Shown: positions 52,550-62,500 of the stretch, piece by piece
Numbering within the stretch: the first letter of the stretch is position 1
How the letters are laid out: each line of letters begins with the position of its first letter
Source of the DNA: an uncultured Clostridia bacterium
GTDB lineage: Bacteria; Bacillota; Clostridia; Saccharofermentanales; Saccharofermentanaceae
Direction of reading: 5' to 3'
Assembly (NCBI GenBank): GCA_946187935.1
Contig: CAMHSJ010000001.1
Span: 1-64,000 of the forward strand
DNA: 64,000 bases
Notes under the pieces: generated by a model
Databases searched by the model: none
What the model was told of the DNA's origin: nothing
The model's input: the letters and a program-made list of their open reading frames with translations, nothing else
Translations under genes and position numbers: made by a program

Positions 52550-54853
52550 TTATACGCCGCCTGTTGTCTGATCGTCCGGTATCTGGGCGTTGGGATCAGG
52601 TTCAGGGGTAGGTATCGGGGTTGGCACATGGATAGGGCAGGGCCTGTCTTCTGAAGGACAGAGCATGCTTCCCGAGACAAAGTAATCAGTATATGTAGTT
52701 CCTGCCGCGCGGCATTCGTCAGTCGGATAGTAACCCGAAGAGCAGACCTGAACTGATATGATGGAGTCAGGCTTAACAAAAGTTGCGCCCGGAAGGTTCT
52801 CGTGTATCCTCTGCATGCAGTACATCCAGATCCTTACGGCATTGTTGCGGTCAGGCTTGGGGATGGAGGTCTGTCTTAACCTGTTGTCGTATCCGTACCA
52901 GACAGCAGCTGCATAGTAGGGAGTGAACCCGCAGAACCACTTATCGTTGTTGTCAGATGTTGTACCTGTCTTGCCTGCGGTATCGATGTGTTCGCCTGCA
53001 GCATTGGTCAGCTGTCCGCCGTACTTGGAAGGAGTACCTGAAGTTACAACGCCCTTGAGCATGTCTGCCATGAGGAAACATGTTTCGGCTGAGTATACCC
53101 TGTAGCTTAAAGGGTTGGAAGTTATAACAACATTACCCTCGCTGTCTAATACCTGCGTATATGCATAAGGCTGCGTATATGTTCCGCCGCTTGCAAACGT
53201 GTTATAAGCAGCAGACATCTCGAGCGTGGTCATACCCGTGGTAAAACCGCCTACTGACTGAGACGGGAACGCTCCTTCGGATGTCCTGTCGATGCCGACC
53301 TGCTTGAGATACCAGAGCGCCGTATCGCCTCCGACATCAGTCCAGACCTGTGCGGCAATGGTATTACGCGATTTGACAAGACCCTGTCTTATAGTGATGG
53401 GCCCTAAGTAGTCTCTTTCGTAGTTTACAGGCCAGACCGAATTGGGATTTGAAGGATCCAGGTGGCATTCCTCATCCACATAGATCGTTCCCGGAGCGAT
53501 TATCCCGAGCTCCAAGCCCGGTCCGTATGCGATCAGCGGCTTGACTGAAGATCCGGGGTTCCTGTGCGATGAGACGGCCCTGTTTAGTGACAGGTTCATA
53601 GTCTTCTCGCCGTATCCGCCCTGCATCGCGGCAATGGCTCCCGTAGAGGTGTTAATAACGACCATGGACCCCGTTGGTTTCTCAGGGTAATCCGCTAACG
53701 CGTCGGGGTCAGCCTGGAACAGATCCCTGTTCTTAAATGCTTCGTCGAGTACAGCCTGCGTGTCAGGCTCGAGCGTCGTATAGATATGGTAACCGCGGTT
53801 ATAGACCAGGGTGGCTGCGAGGCTCCTTGAGATGCCTCTTGCCTCAGCGAGGTCAGTGATGACTTCGGAAATGGCATACTCGGTAAAGTAGGAGTTGATC
53901 TGTACGCTCCTGTCAGTCTCGCGCTCCTTGAACACGACTTCGGTATTGAGTGCTTCGTTATACTCATCCTCAGTGATGTAGCCCTGTTCGTACATCTTAC
54001 CGAGGATGATCCTCATTCGTCTTAAGGCATTGCGCCTGCCTGATTCCCTTAAGGGATTGTAGTAAGAAGGGCTCTTGGGAAGACCTGCAAGAAGCGCGCA
54101 TTCGTTGAGGTTAAGATCCTTGGCATCCTTGCCGAAGTAGTTCTGCGCAGCAGCCTGAACGCCGACATAGTTGTTGCCCATCGGCGCAAGGTTCAGATAG
54201 AGCTCTAAGATCTCATCCTTGGACAGGTTCTGCTCGAGCTCCATTGCCGAGAACCACTCCTGGACCTTACGCGAAGTGGAGTGCTCATCCTGACCGCTTA
54301 TGAGCTTGACCGTCTGCTGGGTAATGGTGGATCCGCCGTGCGTGGCAGAACCGCCATGGGCAAGTGCGGAGATGAGCGCGCTTCCGATCCTCTTGATGTC
54401 GATGCCGGAATGCTCGTAGAAACGCTGGTCCTCTACGGATATGATCGCCTCATCGATATATGTGTCCTTGATGGAGCCGTAAGAAACATAGATACGGTCA
54501 ATGTTCTCGCTTCCAGTAAGCTTGGCGATAACATTGCCCTGACTGTCGTAAACGAATGAAGTCTGCGATTCCTCAGCCGTGGTAAGATCGCCGATCGACA
54601 AAGGCTTGGTCGTCGAAGCGTAGCCTAAGAGCATACCCGCTCCGAATCCTCCGAACAGGAAGCACAGACACAGAACTATGACCACGACTACCCGCGTGAC
54701 ATCTCCTGCAAATCCCATGATCTCGCGGAATACACTTCTCGAAAAGCCTGACTTCGTAGGCTTGCCCTTGAGCTGGGATCTTAATTCATCTGCCAAAGCG
54801 CTGCTCTCCGGATTGACCGGGATAGTCGAGCGCTGATTCTTACTTGTGGCCAA
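52550..54853 (-). CDS. Class A penicillin-binding protein (PBP1-type)
   Basis: 767 residues, starting at TTG 54853 behind AGGAGG; the tracked start is 25 codons upstream in the promoter area. A membrane helix at about 60-90 is followed by the GT51 glycosyltransferase (about 110-290, 'EDQRFYEHSGID', 'GGSTITQQTVK'), then a transpeptidase with SxxK 'SSVKP', 'SRN' and KTG 'AGKTGTTSDN'. It polymerises and crosslinks peptidoglycan outside the membrane. The tail is Pro/Thr-rich ('PTPIPTPEPDPN'). Divergent from the RNA methyltransferase. Confidence 0.92.
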   Translation of the reverse strand: MATSKNQRSTIPVNPESSALADELRSQLKGKPTKSGFSRSVFREIMGFAGDVTRVVVVIVLCLCFLFGGFGAGMLLGYASTTKPLSIGDLTTAEESQTSFVYDSQGNVIAKLTGSENIDRIYVSYGSIKDTYIDEAIISVEDQRFYEHSGIDIKRIGSALISALAHGGSATHGGSTITQQTVKLISGQDEHSTSRKVQEWFSAMELEQNLSKDEILELYLNLAPMGNNYVGVQAAAQNYFGKDAKDLNLNECALLAGLPKSPSYYNPLRESGRRNALRRMRIILGKMYEQGYITEDEYNEALNTEVVFKERETDRSVQINSYFTEYAISEVITDLAEARGISRSLAATLVYNRGYHIYTTLEPDTQAVLDEAFKNRDLFQADPDALADYPEKPTGSMVVINTSTGAIAAMQGGYGEKTMNLSLNRAVSSHRNPGSSVKPLIAYGPGLELGIIAPGTIYVDEECHLDPSNPNSVWPVNYERDYLGPITIRQGLVKSRNTIAAQVWTDVGGDTALWYLKQVGIDRTSEGAFPSQSVGGFTTGMTTLEMSAAYNTFASGGTYTQPYAYTQVLDSEGNVVITSNPLSYRVYSAETCFLMADMLKGVVTSGTPSKYGGQLTNAAGEHIDTAGKTGTTSDNNDKWFCGFTPYYAAAVWYGYDNRLRQTSIPKPDRNNAVRIWMYCMQRIHENLPGATFVKPDSIISVQVCSSGYYPTDECRAAGTTYTDYFVSGSMLCPSEDRPCPIHVPTPIPTPEPDPNAQIPDDQTTGGV

Positions 54854-54940
54854 TTGCTTTGCCTCCTGATAGATTACTCCTAATTTTACCACGACTTCAG
54901 ATATAATTAGATTACTATTATGAGGCAATCGGAGATCACC

Positions 54941-56320
54941 ATGGGAAGCGAAGCGGTTATAAGCATCAAGGCACTTGGCAGCGAAGGGCAGGGAATAGGC
55001 GTCCTTGAGTCCGGCAAGACCGCTTTTGCAAAAGGAGTCTTCCCCGGCGAGACAGCAAGGGTCAGGATAGGTCGCGAGACTTCAAGATACTGCGAATGCG
55101 AAGTCTTGGAGCTTTTGGAACAGTCAGAAAACAGGATAAGTCCGTTCATCCCGCAGGATAAGGTCAGCGGCGGTCTTCCGCTGGCATGTCTCAGCTATAG
55201 CGGGCAGCTTAAGTTCAAGCATGACAAGGTAAGGGACTGCATCGTTAGGATTGCGGGCATCCCTGAAGCCAAGGCTGATGAGCTGATGCGCCCTATAAGA
55301 GGCGCGGGGGACAACCGCCGCTACAGAAACCACATGCAGTATGCGGTAGATAACGGCAAGATCGGTCTTCTGGTATCAGGTTCTCATGAACTCGGAACAT
55401 ACGACGAAGAACTGATAGAATACGAGATCTTCAGCAAGATCAGGCACAGGATAGAAAGCTCATTTGAAAGAGCGCCCACAAGGCTTCTTACAGGTCTGGT
55501 CTTAAGGGCATCTTTAAGGACAAAAGAAGTCCTGGCAGAGTTTGTTTCTTCGGGCACCGGTCCCCACGAAACATTGATAAGGGACATAACAAATTACCTC
55601 ACAGCAAGCGGGATAACTGAAGGCATAAGACAGGTCTTGCAGGATGACGGTTTTGATCTTAACGGCATTCTTCTTAGGATCAGTCCTGACAAGACATCTT
55701 TAAGGACACGCGGCGGTAAGCGCGTGGTAATAGAAGGCAAGGACTGCTACGATGAGATATTCTGCGGAAGAAGACTAAGGATCAAGGCAGGATCCTTTTT
55801 CCAGGTGAACACAGAGCAGGCCGAAGTCCTCTGTGAACTTGCAAGTGAAGGATTAAAGGGCAGCAAGGTCATCTACGATCTTTACTGCGGCTGCGGTACA
55901 CTGGGCATGGGAGTAAAAAGGGAAGGCCAGAAGATCTTCGGCATCGAGGCGGTGCCGGAGGCAATTGAATCTGCCAAGATCAACAGAAAGCTCGCTTTCC
56001 CGGGCGAAGAGGACGATCTTGATTATCTTTGCAGGGACGTCCTTAAGACGGACTTCAGATCTCTCATCGCCAAAGGCAAGATCCCAAGTTGCGACGCTGT
56101 CATCACTGACCCTCCGAGAAAGGGTATGGATGCAGGCGTCATAAAGAAGATCTTAGAACTTAATGCCCCCCGAATCGTCTACGTCTCCTGCGACCCTGCA
56201 ACCCTGGCAAGGGATCTTAAGCAGCTTACAAGAGTATATGAGATAAAGAGCATAACGCCCGTAGACATGTTCCCCAATGCGGCCGGAGTGGAGACGGTTT
56301 GCATGTTGATCAAAACGTGA
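54941..56320 (+). CDS. 23S rRNA (uracil-C5)-methyltransferase, RumA/RlmD/TrmA family
   Basis: 459 residues from ATG 54941, which has GGAG at good spacing; the tracked ATG seven codons earlier lacks one and lies only 13 bases after the TATAAT at 54902. A TRAM domain (about 1-60) is followed by the SAM domain 'VIYDLYCGCGTLGMG', 'VITDPPRKGMD' and catalytic Cys in 'VYVSCDPATLARDL'. In the place of the Fe-S cluster site (usually C-x-x-C...) only one Cys remains ('LACLSYSGQLKFK'). The exact uridine (TrmFO/RlmCD-like or RlmD) cannot be told. Its stop lies in a REP-like palindrome. Confidence 0.85.
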   Translation: MGSEAVISIKALGSEGQGIGVLESGKTAFAKGVFPGETARVRIGRETSRYCECEVLELLEQSENRISPFIPQDKVSGGLPLACLSYSGQLKFKHDKVRDCIVRIAGIPEAKADELMRPIRGAGDNRRYRNHMQYAVDNGKIGLLVSGSHELGTYDEELIEYEIFSKIRHRIESSFERAPTRLLTGLVLRASLRTKEVLAEFVSSGTGPHETLIRDITNYLTASGITEGIRQVLQDDGFDLNGILLRISPDKTSLRTRGGKRVVIEGKDCYDEIFCGRRLRIKAGSFFQVNTEQAEVLCELASEGLKGSKVIYDLYCGCGTLGMGVKREGQKIFGIEAVPEAIESAKINRKLAFPGEEDDLDYLCRDVLKTDFRSLIAKGKIPSCDAVITDPPRKGMDAGVIKKILELNAPRIVYVSCDPATLARDLKQLTRVYEIKSITPVDMFPNAAGVETVCMLIKT

Positions 56321-56343
56321 CAAAGGGACATGCCTTGTGTCAC
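56317..56343 (+). repeat. REP-like palindrome, copy 2
   Basis: GTGACA-AAGG pairs with CCTT-G-TGTCAC. It matches copy 1 at 37109 in 23 of 27 positions and again begins on the stop codon of the upstream gene. It marks the left edge of the AT-rich island. Confidence 0.6.
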
Positions 56344-56443
56344 ATAAAAGAGTGAGAAGAGGCATAGAAAAACAAAAAAGGAACGAGCAAGCCACAGTAC
56401 TATGGGAGTCAGATGGCATCAATCCATATAGCAATCAAGCTTA

Positions 56444-56746
56444 TTATAATGATGACAAGAATTTCAACAAAGCATCTTGTTGATCTTTATTCAGCTTACT
56501 GAAATGATCAATTAGCAATGCCTGTTTTTCTGTTAGTGTTACACTTTCGCCAGAGTCATTAAAGAACTGGGACAATGTGATATTGAACGCATTGCATATT
56601 TTCTCGAGAGACTGAACTGTTGGGCAAACATTCTTACGATACCATGATGAAATGGTTGTTTGCGGTATGTCAGATTCGACGGATAATCTGTATTCGCTCC
56701 AGCCTCTTTCTGTTCGTAAATCCAGAATCTTTTTCAACACATCCAT
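56444..56746 (-). CDS. XRE-family helix-turn-helix regulator
   Basis: 100 residues from ATG 56746 (the ATG 8 codons earlier is equally weak). The HTH spans about 4-58 ('LRTERGWSEYRLSVESDIPQTTISSW', 'SLEKICNAFNITLSQFF'), typical of phage-repressor-like proteins. A short helical C-terminus may dimerise it. It is divergent from the ChW protein gene across 181 AT-rich bases and probably regulates it or itself. Confidence 0.85.
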   Translation of the reverse strand: MDVLKKILDLRTERGWSEYRLSVESDIPQTTISSWYRKNVCPTVQSLEKICNAFNITLSQFFNDSGESVTLTEKQALLIDHFSKLNKDQQDALLKFLSSL

Positions 56747-56927
56747 TTTGTACCACTCGATAGTTAGCATTTTAGTAAATTTAATACGATGTTCACCAAC
56801 AGATAATAATTTTAGTAGTAGAATAATAACGACAAATAGTTATATCCAGCATTACCGTTCTGAATGTACTAATGCTTTTCAAATGAATATTAGCTATTTG
56901 CAGCCTATTATGAAGGAGGATTGATTA

Positions 56928-58502
56928 ATGAAAGGTAAAACCAAGTGGAGAAAGCTGATAGTGGTATTCGTAGCGCTATCTTTAGTCATGATGTTTATTC
57001 AGCCGCAGTTGTTAGCGGATACTACTGATGGTACTTACACAATTAGTTGGTCGCAAGAAAAACTCCCAGGATTTAATGTGGCATATCAGAGTAGCGCAAA
57101 AGCGGGAGAAAGAGCGAAAATATATATTACTCACTACAGAGAATTTGCATTTAATAGTGTAACTGTTAATGGTCAAGAAATAACAGAATACACCAATGAT
57201 GGAAGCTCAGTTAACAATTCAGACTATAACGAGGGCATAATTGTTGAGTTTGTTATGCCGGCAGAAGATGTTGAGTTTACTATCAATGCTACTTTGCCAG
57301 TTTACAAGATCACTTTAAACAAAAGTGAACATGGTACAGCTGTACTAGATAAGAATACGTTCTATCCTGATGACGAAATAAAACTGACTGTAAAACCAGA
57401 TGAAGGCTATGAAGTTGAATCCATTATTGTAGGCTGTACAGACTTCAATGGTTATTATACTGAAGAGGACATGTTATATTATTTCGAAGATGTTGATACT
57501 AATGAGTACCCAATATACACAGGCTATGGAGATACAACAGTCAATGTTTCGTTTAAAAAATCCGCTTCACCTTCACTTACAGGCGGAATAGCACATGTTC
57601 AGGACATAGGAAACAAACCAGCGACTACTGATGATTCAACAGGCATTCTTTCGCTTGGAACAACTGGACAGTCAAAGCGTCTAGAGAGCATCCTGATTGA
57701 CTTCGCTAATCCTACTTCATATTCAGGTGCTCTTGAATACAGAGTACATGTTCAGAACATTGGTTGGATGCCTTGGACAGGTGCAGGCAATCCTGTCGGT
57801 ACATCAGGTAAGGCTTTACGTCTTGAAGGTATTGAGATGCGTCTTACAGGAGAACTTGCTAAGCATTATTCTGTTGAGTATTGTGCACACATCCAGGACT
57901 ACGGAGATGCACAGGGCTGGGTAAGAGACGGCGCTTTGGCAGGAACAACTGGAGAATCTAAGAGAATCGAACAGATCAAGGTTAGGATTGTTCCTATCGA
58001 TAGTGATAATACAACTTCTGTAAATTACAGAGTGCATGTTCAGGATTACGGTTGGGAGTCCAAGTGGGCAGCGAACGGTGCTATGAGTGGTACACAAGGC
58101 CAGTCCAAGAGACTTGAAGGCATCGAGATACATCTTGGAGGATGCCAGTACTCAGGTGGTATCAGATACAAGACTCACATTCAGAACATCGGCTGGGAGA
58201 ACACATGGACACAAGACGGTGAGATGAGCGGAACGCAGGGCCAGTCTCTTAGACTTGAAGCTATTAAGATCGAGCTTTATGGAGAGATGGCATCTCATTA
58301 CGATGTTTACTATAGAGTACATGCACAGGATATTGGCTGGATGTCATGGGCGAGCAATGGAGCATCTGCAGGAACAGCTGGAAGGTCAGCAAGGCTCGAA
58401 GGCATACAGATCGTACTTGTACCTAAGGGTGCAGCAGCTCCGGGTGCTACATATCAGGGTATCACGGCAGTAGATTCTAGAGCATTTATTGAAGGATTCT
58501 AG
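56928..58502 (+). CDS. Secreted ChW-repeat surface protein
   Basis: 524 residues. The signal peptide covers about 1-30. Residues 35-205 hold two beta-rich modules like the repeat domains of surface proteins ('AGERAKIYITHYREFAFNSVTVNG', 'YKITLNKSEHGTAVLDKNTFYP'). From about 215 to 515 there are six ChW repeats (for example 'YRVHVQNIGWMPWTGAGN' and 'VHVQDYGWESKWAANG', each followed by 'GTxGxSxRLE-x-I'). ChW repeats are thought to bind proteins or sugars outside the cell. No sortase motif, so it is secreted. The first half is clearly AT-richer than neighbouring genes. GAAGGAGGATT precedes ATG. Confidence 0.88.
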   Translation: MKGKTKWRKLIVVFVALSLVMMFIQPQLLADTTDGTYTISWSQEKLPGFNVAYQSSAKAGERAKIYITHYREFAFNSVTVNGQEITEYTNDGSSVNNSDYNEGIIVEFVMPAEDVEFTINATLPVYKITLNKSEHGTAVLDKNTFYPDDEIKLTVKPDEGYEVESIIVGCTDFNGYYTEEDMLYYFEDVDTNEYPIYTGYGDTTVNVSFKKSASPSLTGGIAHVQDIGNKPATTDDSTGILSLGTTGQSKRLESILIDFANPTSYSGALEYRVHVQNIGWMPWTGAGNPVGTSGKALRLEGIEMRLTGELAKHYSVEYCAHIQDYGDAQGWVRDGALAGTTGESKRIEQIKVRIVPIDSDNTTSVNYRVHVQDYGWESKWAANGAMSGTQGQSKRLEGIEIHLGGCQYSGGIRYKTHIQNIGWENTWTQDGEMSGTQGQSLRLEAIKIELYGEMASHYDVYYRVHAQDIGWMSWASNGASAGTAGRSARLEGIQIVLVPKGAAAPGATYQGITAVDSRAFIEGF

Positions 58503-58534
58503 GAATAGGCTAACAGCTTTATGCAAGAAGAAGG

Positions 58535-58559
58535 GCCGGTTAATTCTAACCGGCTTTTC
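58535..58559 (+). terminator. Intrinsic terminator after the ChW protein
   Basis: GCCGGTTA pairs with TAACCGGC across ATTC, followed by TTTTCTCTTCT. It lies 33 bases after the stop. Confidence 0.9.
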
Positions 58560-58644
58560 TCTTCTGTTATGAATAATCATTCTTATTGCGTTGCCATGTT
58601 ATCGTAAAATTGGAATGCACATTGCAGCAGAGAAAATGTGTCAA

Positions 58645-58708
58645 ATTTGCATATCGTGTTGAATTATACATGCAAATATTGCATAATAAGCTTAGGGGCG
58701 TATGCAAA
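58645..58708 (+). promoter_or_regulatory. Promoter and repeated operator of the MNT-HEPN operon
   Basis: TTGAAT (58659-58664), 17-base spacer and CATAAT (58682-58687) form the promoter. An inverted repeat ATGCAA-ATA-TTGCAT (58670-58684) sits in the spacer and -10. Related words ATTTGCATAT (58645) and TATGCAAA (58701, touching the start codon) flank it. These are likely sites for the XRE domain of the antitoxin, giving self-repression. Confidence 0.65.
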
Positions 58709-59182
58709 ATGACTGAATTAAAGACTCTTAGAATCGAGAGAAAACTCACCCAAAAACAGGCTGCGGATACGATAGGCGTTTCCTTAAGGTCTTATGTCTC
58801 ATATGAGAACGACAGAGCTAAGTCAAATACTGCAAAATACAGATTCTTCCTGCAGGAGATATCCAAGCTCAATGTTGTCGATGAAGATCACGGAGTACTG
58901 ACATTAGATGAGATCACTTCCGTTTCGAATACTATTCTTCCCGATTACGATATAGATTACTGCTATTTGTTTGGTTCATATGCAAAGGGGGAGGCTGCTG
59001 ATTCAAGTGATGTAGATCTTCTAATTGCAACTAAGATTACCGGCATACGATACTATGAGATCGTTGAGCGTCTACGCGAGAAGCTTCGCAAAAGGGTCGA
59101 TGTTATTAACCTCAGCCAATTGGTCAACAACAGGGAACTCTTAAATGAAGTGCTCAAGGATGGTATCAAGATCTATGGGTAA
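58709..59182 (+). CDS. mntA: MNT nucleotidyltransferase antitoxin with N-terminal XRE domain
   Basis: 157 residues from ATG 58709 (AGGGG upstream); the longer tracked ORF starts within the promoter. Residues 1-50 are an HTH ('LRIERKLTQKQAADTIGVSLRSY'). Residues 60-155 are a minimal nucleotidyltransferase with the G-S-x10-D-x-D active site ('GSYAKGEAADSSDVDLLI'). In type VII systems MntA adds AMP to a Tyr of the HepT toxin and so silences it. The N-terminal HTH is not part of the standard MntA and would let the same protein act as repressor. It overlaps the toxin gene by 8 bases. Confidence 0.85.
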   Translation: MTELKTLRIERKLTQKQAADTIGVSLRSYVSYENDRAKSNTAKYRFFLQEISKLNVVDEDHGVLTLDEITSVSNTILPDYDIDYCYLFGSYAKGEAADSSDVDLLIATKITGIRYYEIVERLREKLRKRVDVINLSQLVNNRELLNEVLKDGIKIYG

Positions 59183-59501
59183 CATTAAAGGCGATGACTA
59201 TTTTTCTTCCAAGATCGTTGCTGATCTATCCTTTATTGTTGAACACACGAAGGATATCGATATATGTGAGTTGAGCCATAACGAGGTGTTGTTGGATTCG
59301 ATGATGTTTCGTTTGATACAGATATCCGAGAATGCCAAACGGTTGAGTGATGACTACAAGGAAAGACGCAACTACATACCTTGGATAGCCATATATGGTT
59401 TAAGAAACAGGATCGTTCATGATTATGGAAGTGTTGATCTGGATGTTATCTATTCAACGCTGAAAGATGACATACCTGTATTACTCGAAAAACTTCAGTG
59501 A
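59175..59501 (+). CDS. hepT: HEPN-domain toxin (HepT)
   Basis: 108 residues from ATG 59175, inside the end of the antitoxin gene. All-helical, with the diagnostic 'RNRIVHDYG', an R-x4-H-x-Y motif near the C-terminus: Arg and His form the RNase site and Tyr is the residue that MntA AMPylates. 'LDSMMFRLIQISENAKRL' is the dimer helix. Length and motif match HepT. The toxin cuts RNA when free of modification; the pair acts in stress or phage defence. Confidence 0.88.
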   Translation: MGNIKGDDYFSSKIVADLSFIVEHTKDIDICELSHNEVLLDSMMFRLIQISENAKRLSDDYKERRNYIPWIAIYGLRNRIVHDYGSVDLDVIYSTLKDDIPVLLEKLQ

Positions 59502-59595
59502 TACAATCTATTGTTCAAAGATTTTTAACGGTTACTATATTATAATTGTTTCATAATTGGAAGAACGGGCAGTCTGATCTGCTCCGGAGGACGTT

Positions 59596-62500
59596 ATGGA
59601 TAAGCAAAATGATATCTTCAGAAAGATAGCTGAATCGCTGCTGGTCGACTATTCCAGCGTTTACTATGTTAATGCGGTGACCAATGAATATTTTTGGTAT
59701 TCAGTTAATCCGGAATTCCATTCCCTGAGCCTTGAACAGGGCGGGGATGATTTCTTTAAGAACATCATAAGAGACTGCAGGCAGGTCGTCTACGAAGAGG
59801 ACCAGCATATCTTTATAGAGGATATCCAGAAGGACAAGCTCCTCGCCGCCATGAAGAAGGGCAGCATGAAGAACATAGAATACCGTCTCATGATTGGAGG
59901 CGTGCCGACATGGCATTCCCTGAGGATGATAAGGAGCCTTGATGATTCAGCGGATTACATTATCCTCGGCGTCACCAATATCGATGAGCAGTACCGCCAG
60001 AAGGAGATAGAAAAAGAGGTCACGCGTCAGAAAGAGGTCTACAACCAGATCGCTTCAAGTCTTGCGGGTCAGTATGACACCTTGTACTACATCGATCTTG
60101 AGACGAATACCTATGTTGAGATCTCATCTACGGACGATTACAAGAAGCTCAATGTTCCTGCAACAGGCAGCGACTTCTTTGCAGAGAGCAGAAGGAGCAT
60201 CCGCAAATACGTGCATCCGGAAGATCAGGACAAGGCCATGAAGATCCATTACAAGGACGCCATGCTCGCGAATCTTAAGCACAGGAATTCGTACTCTCTG
60301 TCCTGGCGTCTTGTTGTAAATGGTGTTGTTAAGCACATAAGGCATACCGAGATAATGGCCCATGACCGTAAGCACATTGTTGTTTGTATAGAGAATATCG
60401 ATGACGAGGTCAAGGCAAGCACGGAACTCAAGGAGACCCAGCAGAAGAGCATCACTTATTCCCAGATAGCAGAGAGCCTGGCATCGCAATATGACATGAT
60501 CTACTATGTGGACAGCCGGAGCGGCGCATACAAGGAATTTGCCACGCATAAGCTTTATGGCGAACTTGAGATCCAGGAAGAGAGCGATGACTTTTTCGGT
60601 GATGCAGAGCAGAATATCGACAGGATCATCTATCCTGAAGACAGGCAGAGACTAAAGCTCTTCCTTAACAAGGACAATCTCATATCACAGCTTGATGAGA
60701 AAAAACAGCTAATTGAAGATTACCGCATGACGGCAGGCAAGAAGCCGCAGTATACCCGTATGACGGTAACCTGGTCTTCTGACAGGTCGCACTTCATAAT
60801 ATGTGTCGAGAACCGCGAAGAAGTCGTCAAGAAAGAGAAGGAGCACTTAAGAGCTCTTACGATGGCCAACGAGACAGCCAGAAGGGACCTTCTTACCGGG
60901 ACACGCAACAGAACGGCTTATCTTGAATATGAGAAAGAGCTCCAGGCTAAGCTGGATGATAAGACCTGTGAACCCTTTGGCATCATCGTATGCGACCTTA
61001 ATGATCTTAAGCTCATTAACGATACGCAGGGGCATAAGGCGGGAGATGAATATATCAGGAATTCGTGCAGGTTCATCTGCAGGGTGTTCTCGCACAGCCC
61101 GGTATTCAGGACCGGAGGAGATGAGTTTGTCATCTTCCTCATGGATCAGGATTATATCGACCGTGAGAATCTGTTTCTCACATTCAGGAAGCAGATAGAG
61201 GAGAATGCCAGGACCGGCGAAGGGGCGATAATCGCCATGGGAATGTCTGAGTACAAGCCTGACGATGACAAGATGGTCGAGGAAGTCTTTAACCGCGCGG
61301 ACGGACGCATGTACGAAGACAAGAATCACCTTAAGGAGATCAAGCTCTTAAGAGAGAGCCGCGTGATGAAAGATAATGCCAACGCCAAGGTGATCACGGA
61401 AGACAGAAGGAAGATGCTCGATGCTCTGTTTAAGTCCTATGACGTCGTATCAGAAGGAACTTATGTATTTCTCTGTGACATGAAGTACGATTTCTCCAAG
61501 TGGTCGAAGAATGCGGTGGATACTTACGAACTCCCTTCTGAATATATGTATGGCGCAGGGGACATATGGGAGAACTATATCCATCCCGAAGACCGCGATG
61601 CCTACCATAAGGGCATAGACGAGATCTTTTCGGGTGGTTCATCGGGACACGATATGCAGTACCGCGCAAGAAAGCCGGACGGCAGCTACGATGTGTGCAC
61701 CTGCAGGGGCGTTGTAATAAGAGATCTTCTCGGGGAACCGGACTATTTCGTCGGAACGATAAGAAACCACGGATCGCAGGGACATGTTGACACGCTGACG
61801 GGCCTTCGTAACCAGTATGGTTTCTTCGAGGATCTTGAGGGCTGGATCAAGAGAAAAGCTGAGATATTCGTTCTTATCGTGGGCATAAGCAAGTTCTCGG
61901 AGATCAACGAGGTCTACGGCTATCACTTCGGCAACCGCGTGCTCCAGCTTTTCGCGAGGAAAGTATTCGAGAATACCGGCAACAGCGGAGTGTGCTACAG
62001 GATCGACGGCACCAAGTTTGCGGTGATAAGTAATTCCTTGTCCGCCGATGAGCTTCAGGAGCGATATTCAAAGTTCAGGAATTACTTCAGGGAAGTCTTC
62101 CAGGTCGATGACAAGCGCATCCTTCTCGAAGTAAACTGCGGCGCGCTCAAGCTCGACCAGTTCGAGTTTGACCCGCAGACGGTATATTCCTGCCTTAACT
62201 ATGCATACACGGAATCCAAGTCCTACCGTCAGGGCGATATGGTCATGTTCCAGAATGACCTGGGTGAGGATAACAGACAGAGGCTCGAGAAGCTCCACGC
62301 TATCAGGGCTTCGATAAAGCATGGCTACAGGGGCTTTTATCTTCTTTATCAGCCTGTTGTCGATGCACAGACAGAAGAACTGATCTCGGCTGAAGCCCTC
62401 CTTCGCTGGAAGAGCGATACTTACGGAGTTGTTCCTCCGGACCAGTTCATACCGCTGCTCGAATCCGATCCGCTCTTCCCTGAGCTCGGCGAATGGATAA

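Noticed and set aside
54902-54928. Near-leaderless start of the RNA methyltransferase at ATG 54920
   Set aside because: The ATG at 54941 has a proper GGAG site, and a TATAAT at 54902 leaves almost no leader for the earlier ATG.
60847-61329. 160-residue minus-strand ORF within the GGDEF gene
   Set aside because: It is opposite the conserved GGDEF domain and has no features of its own.
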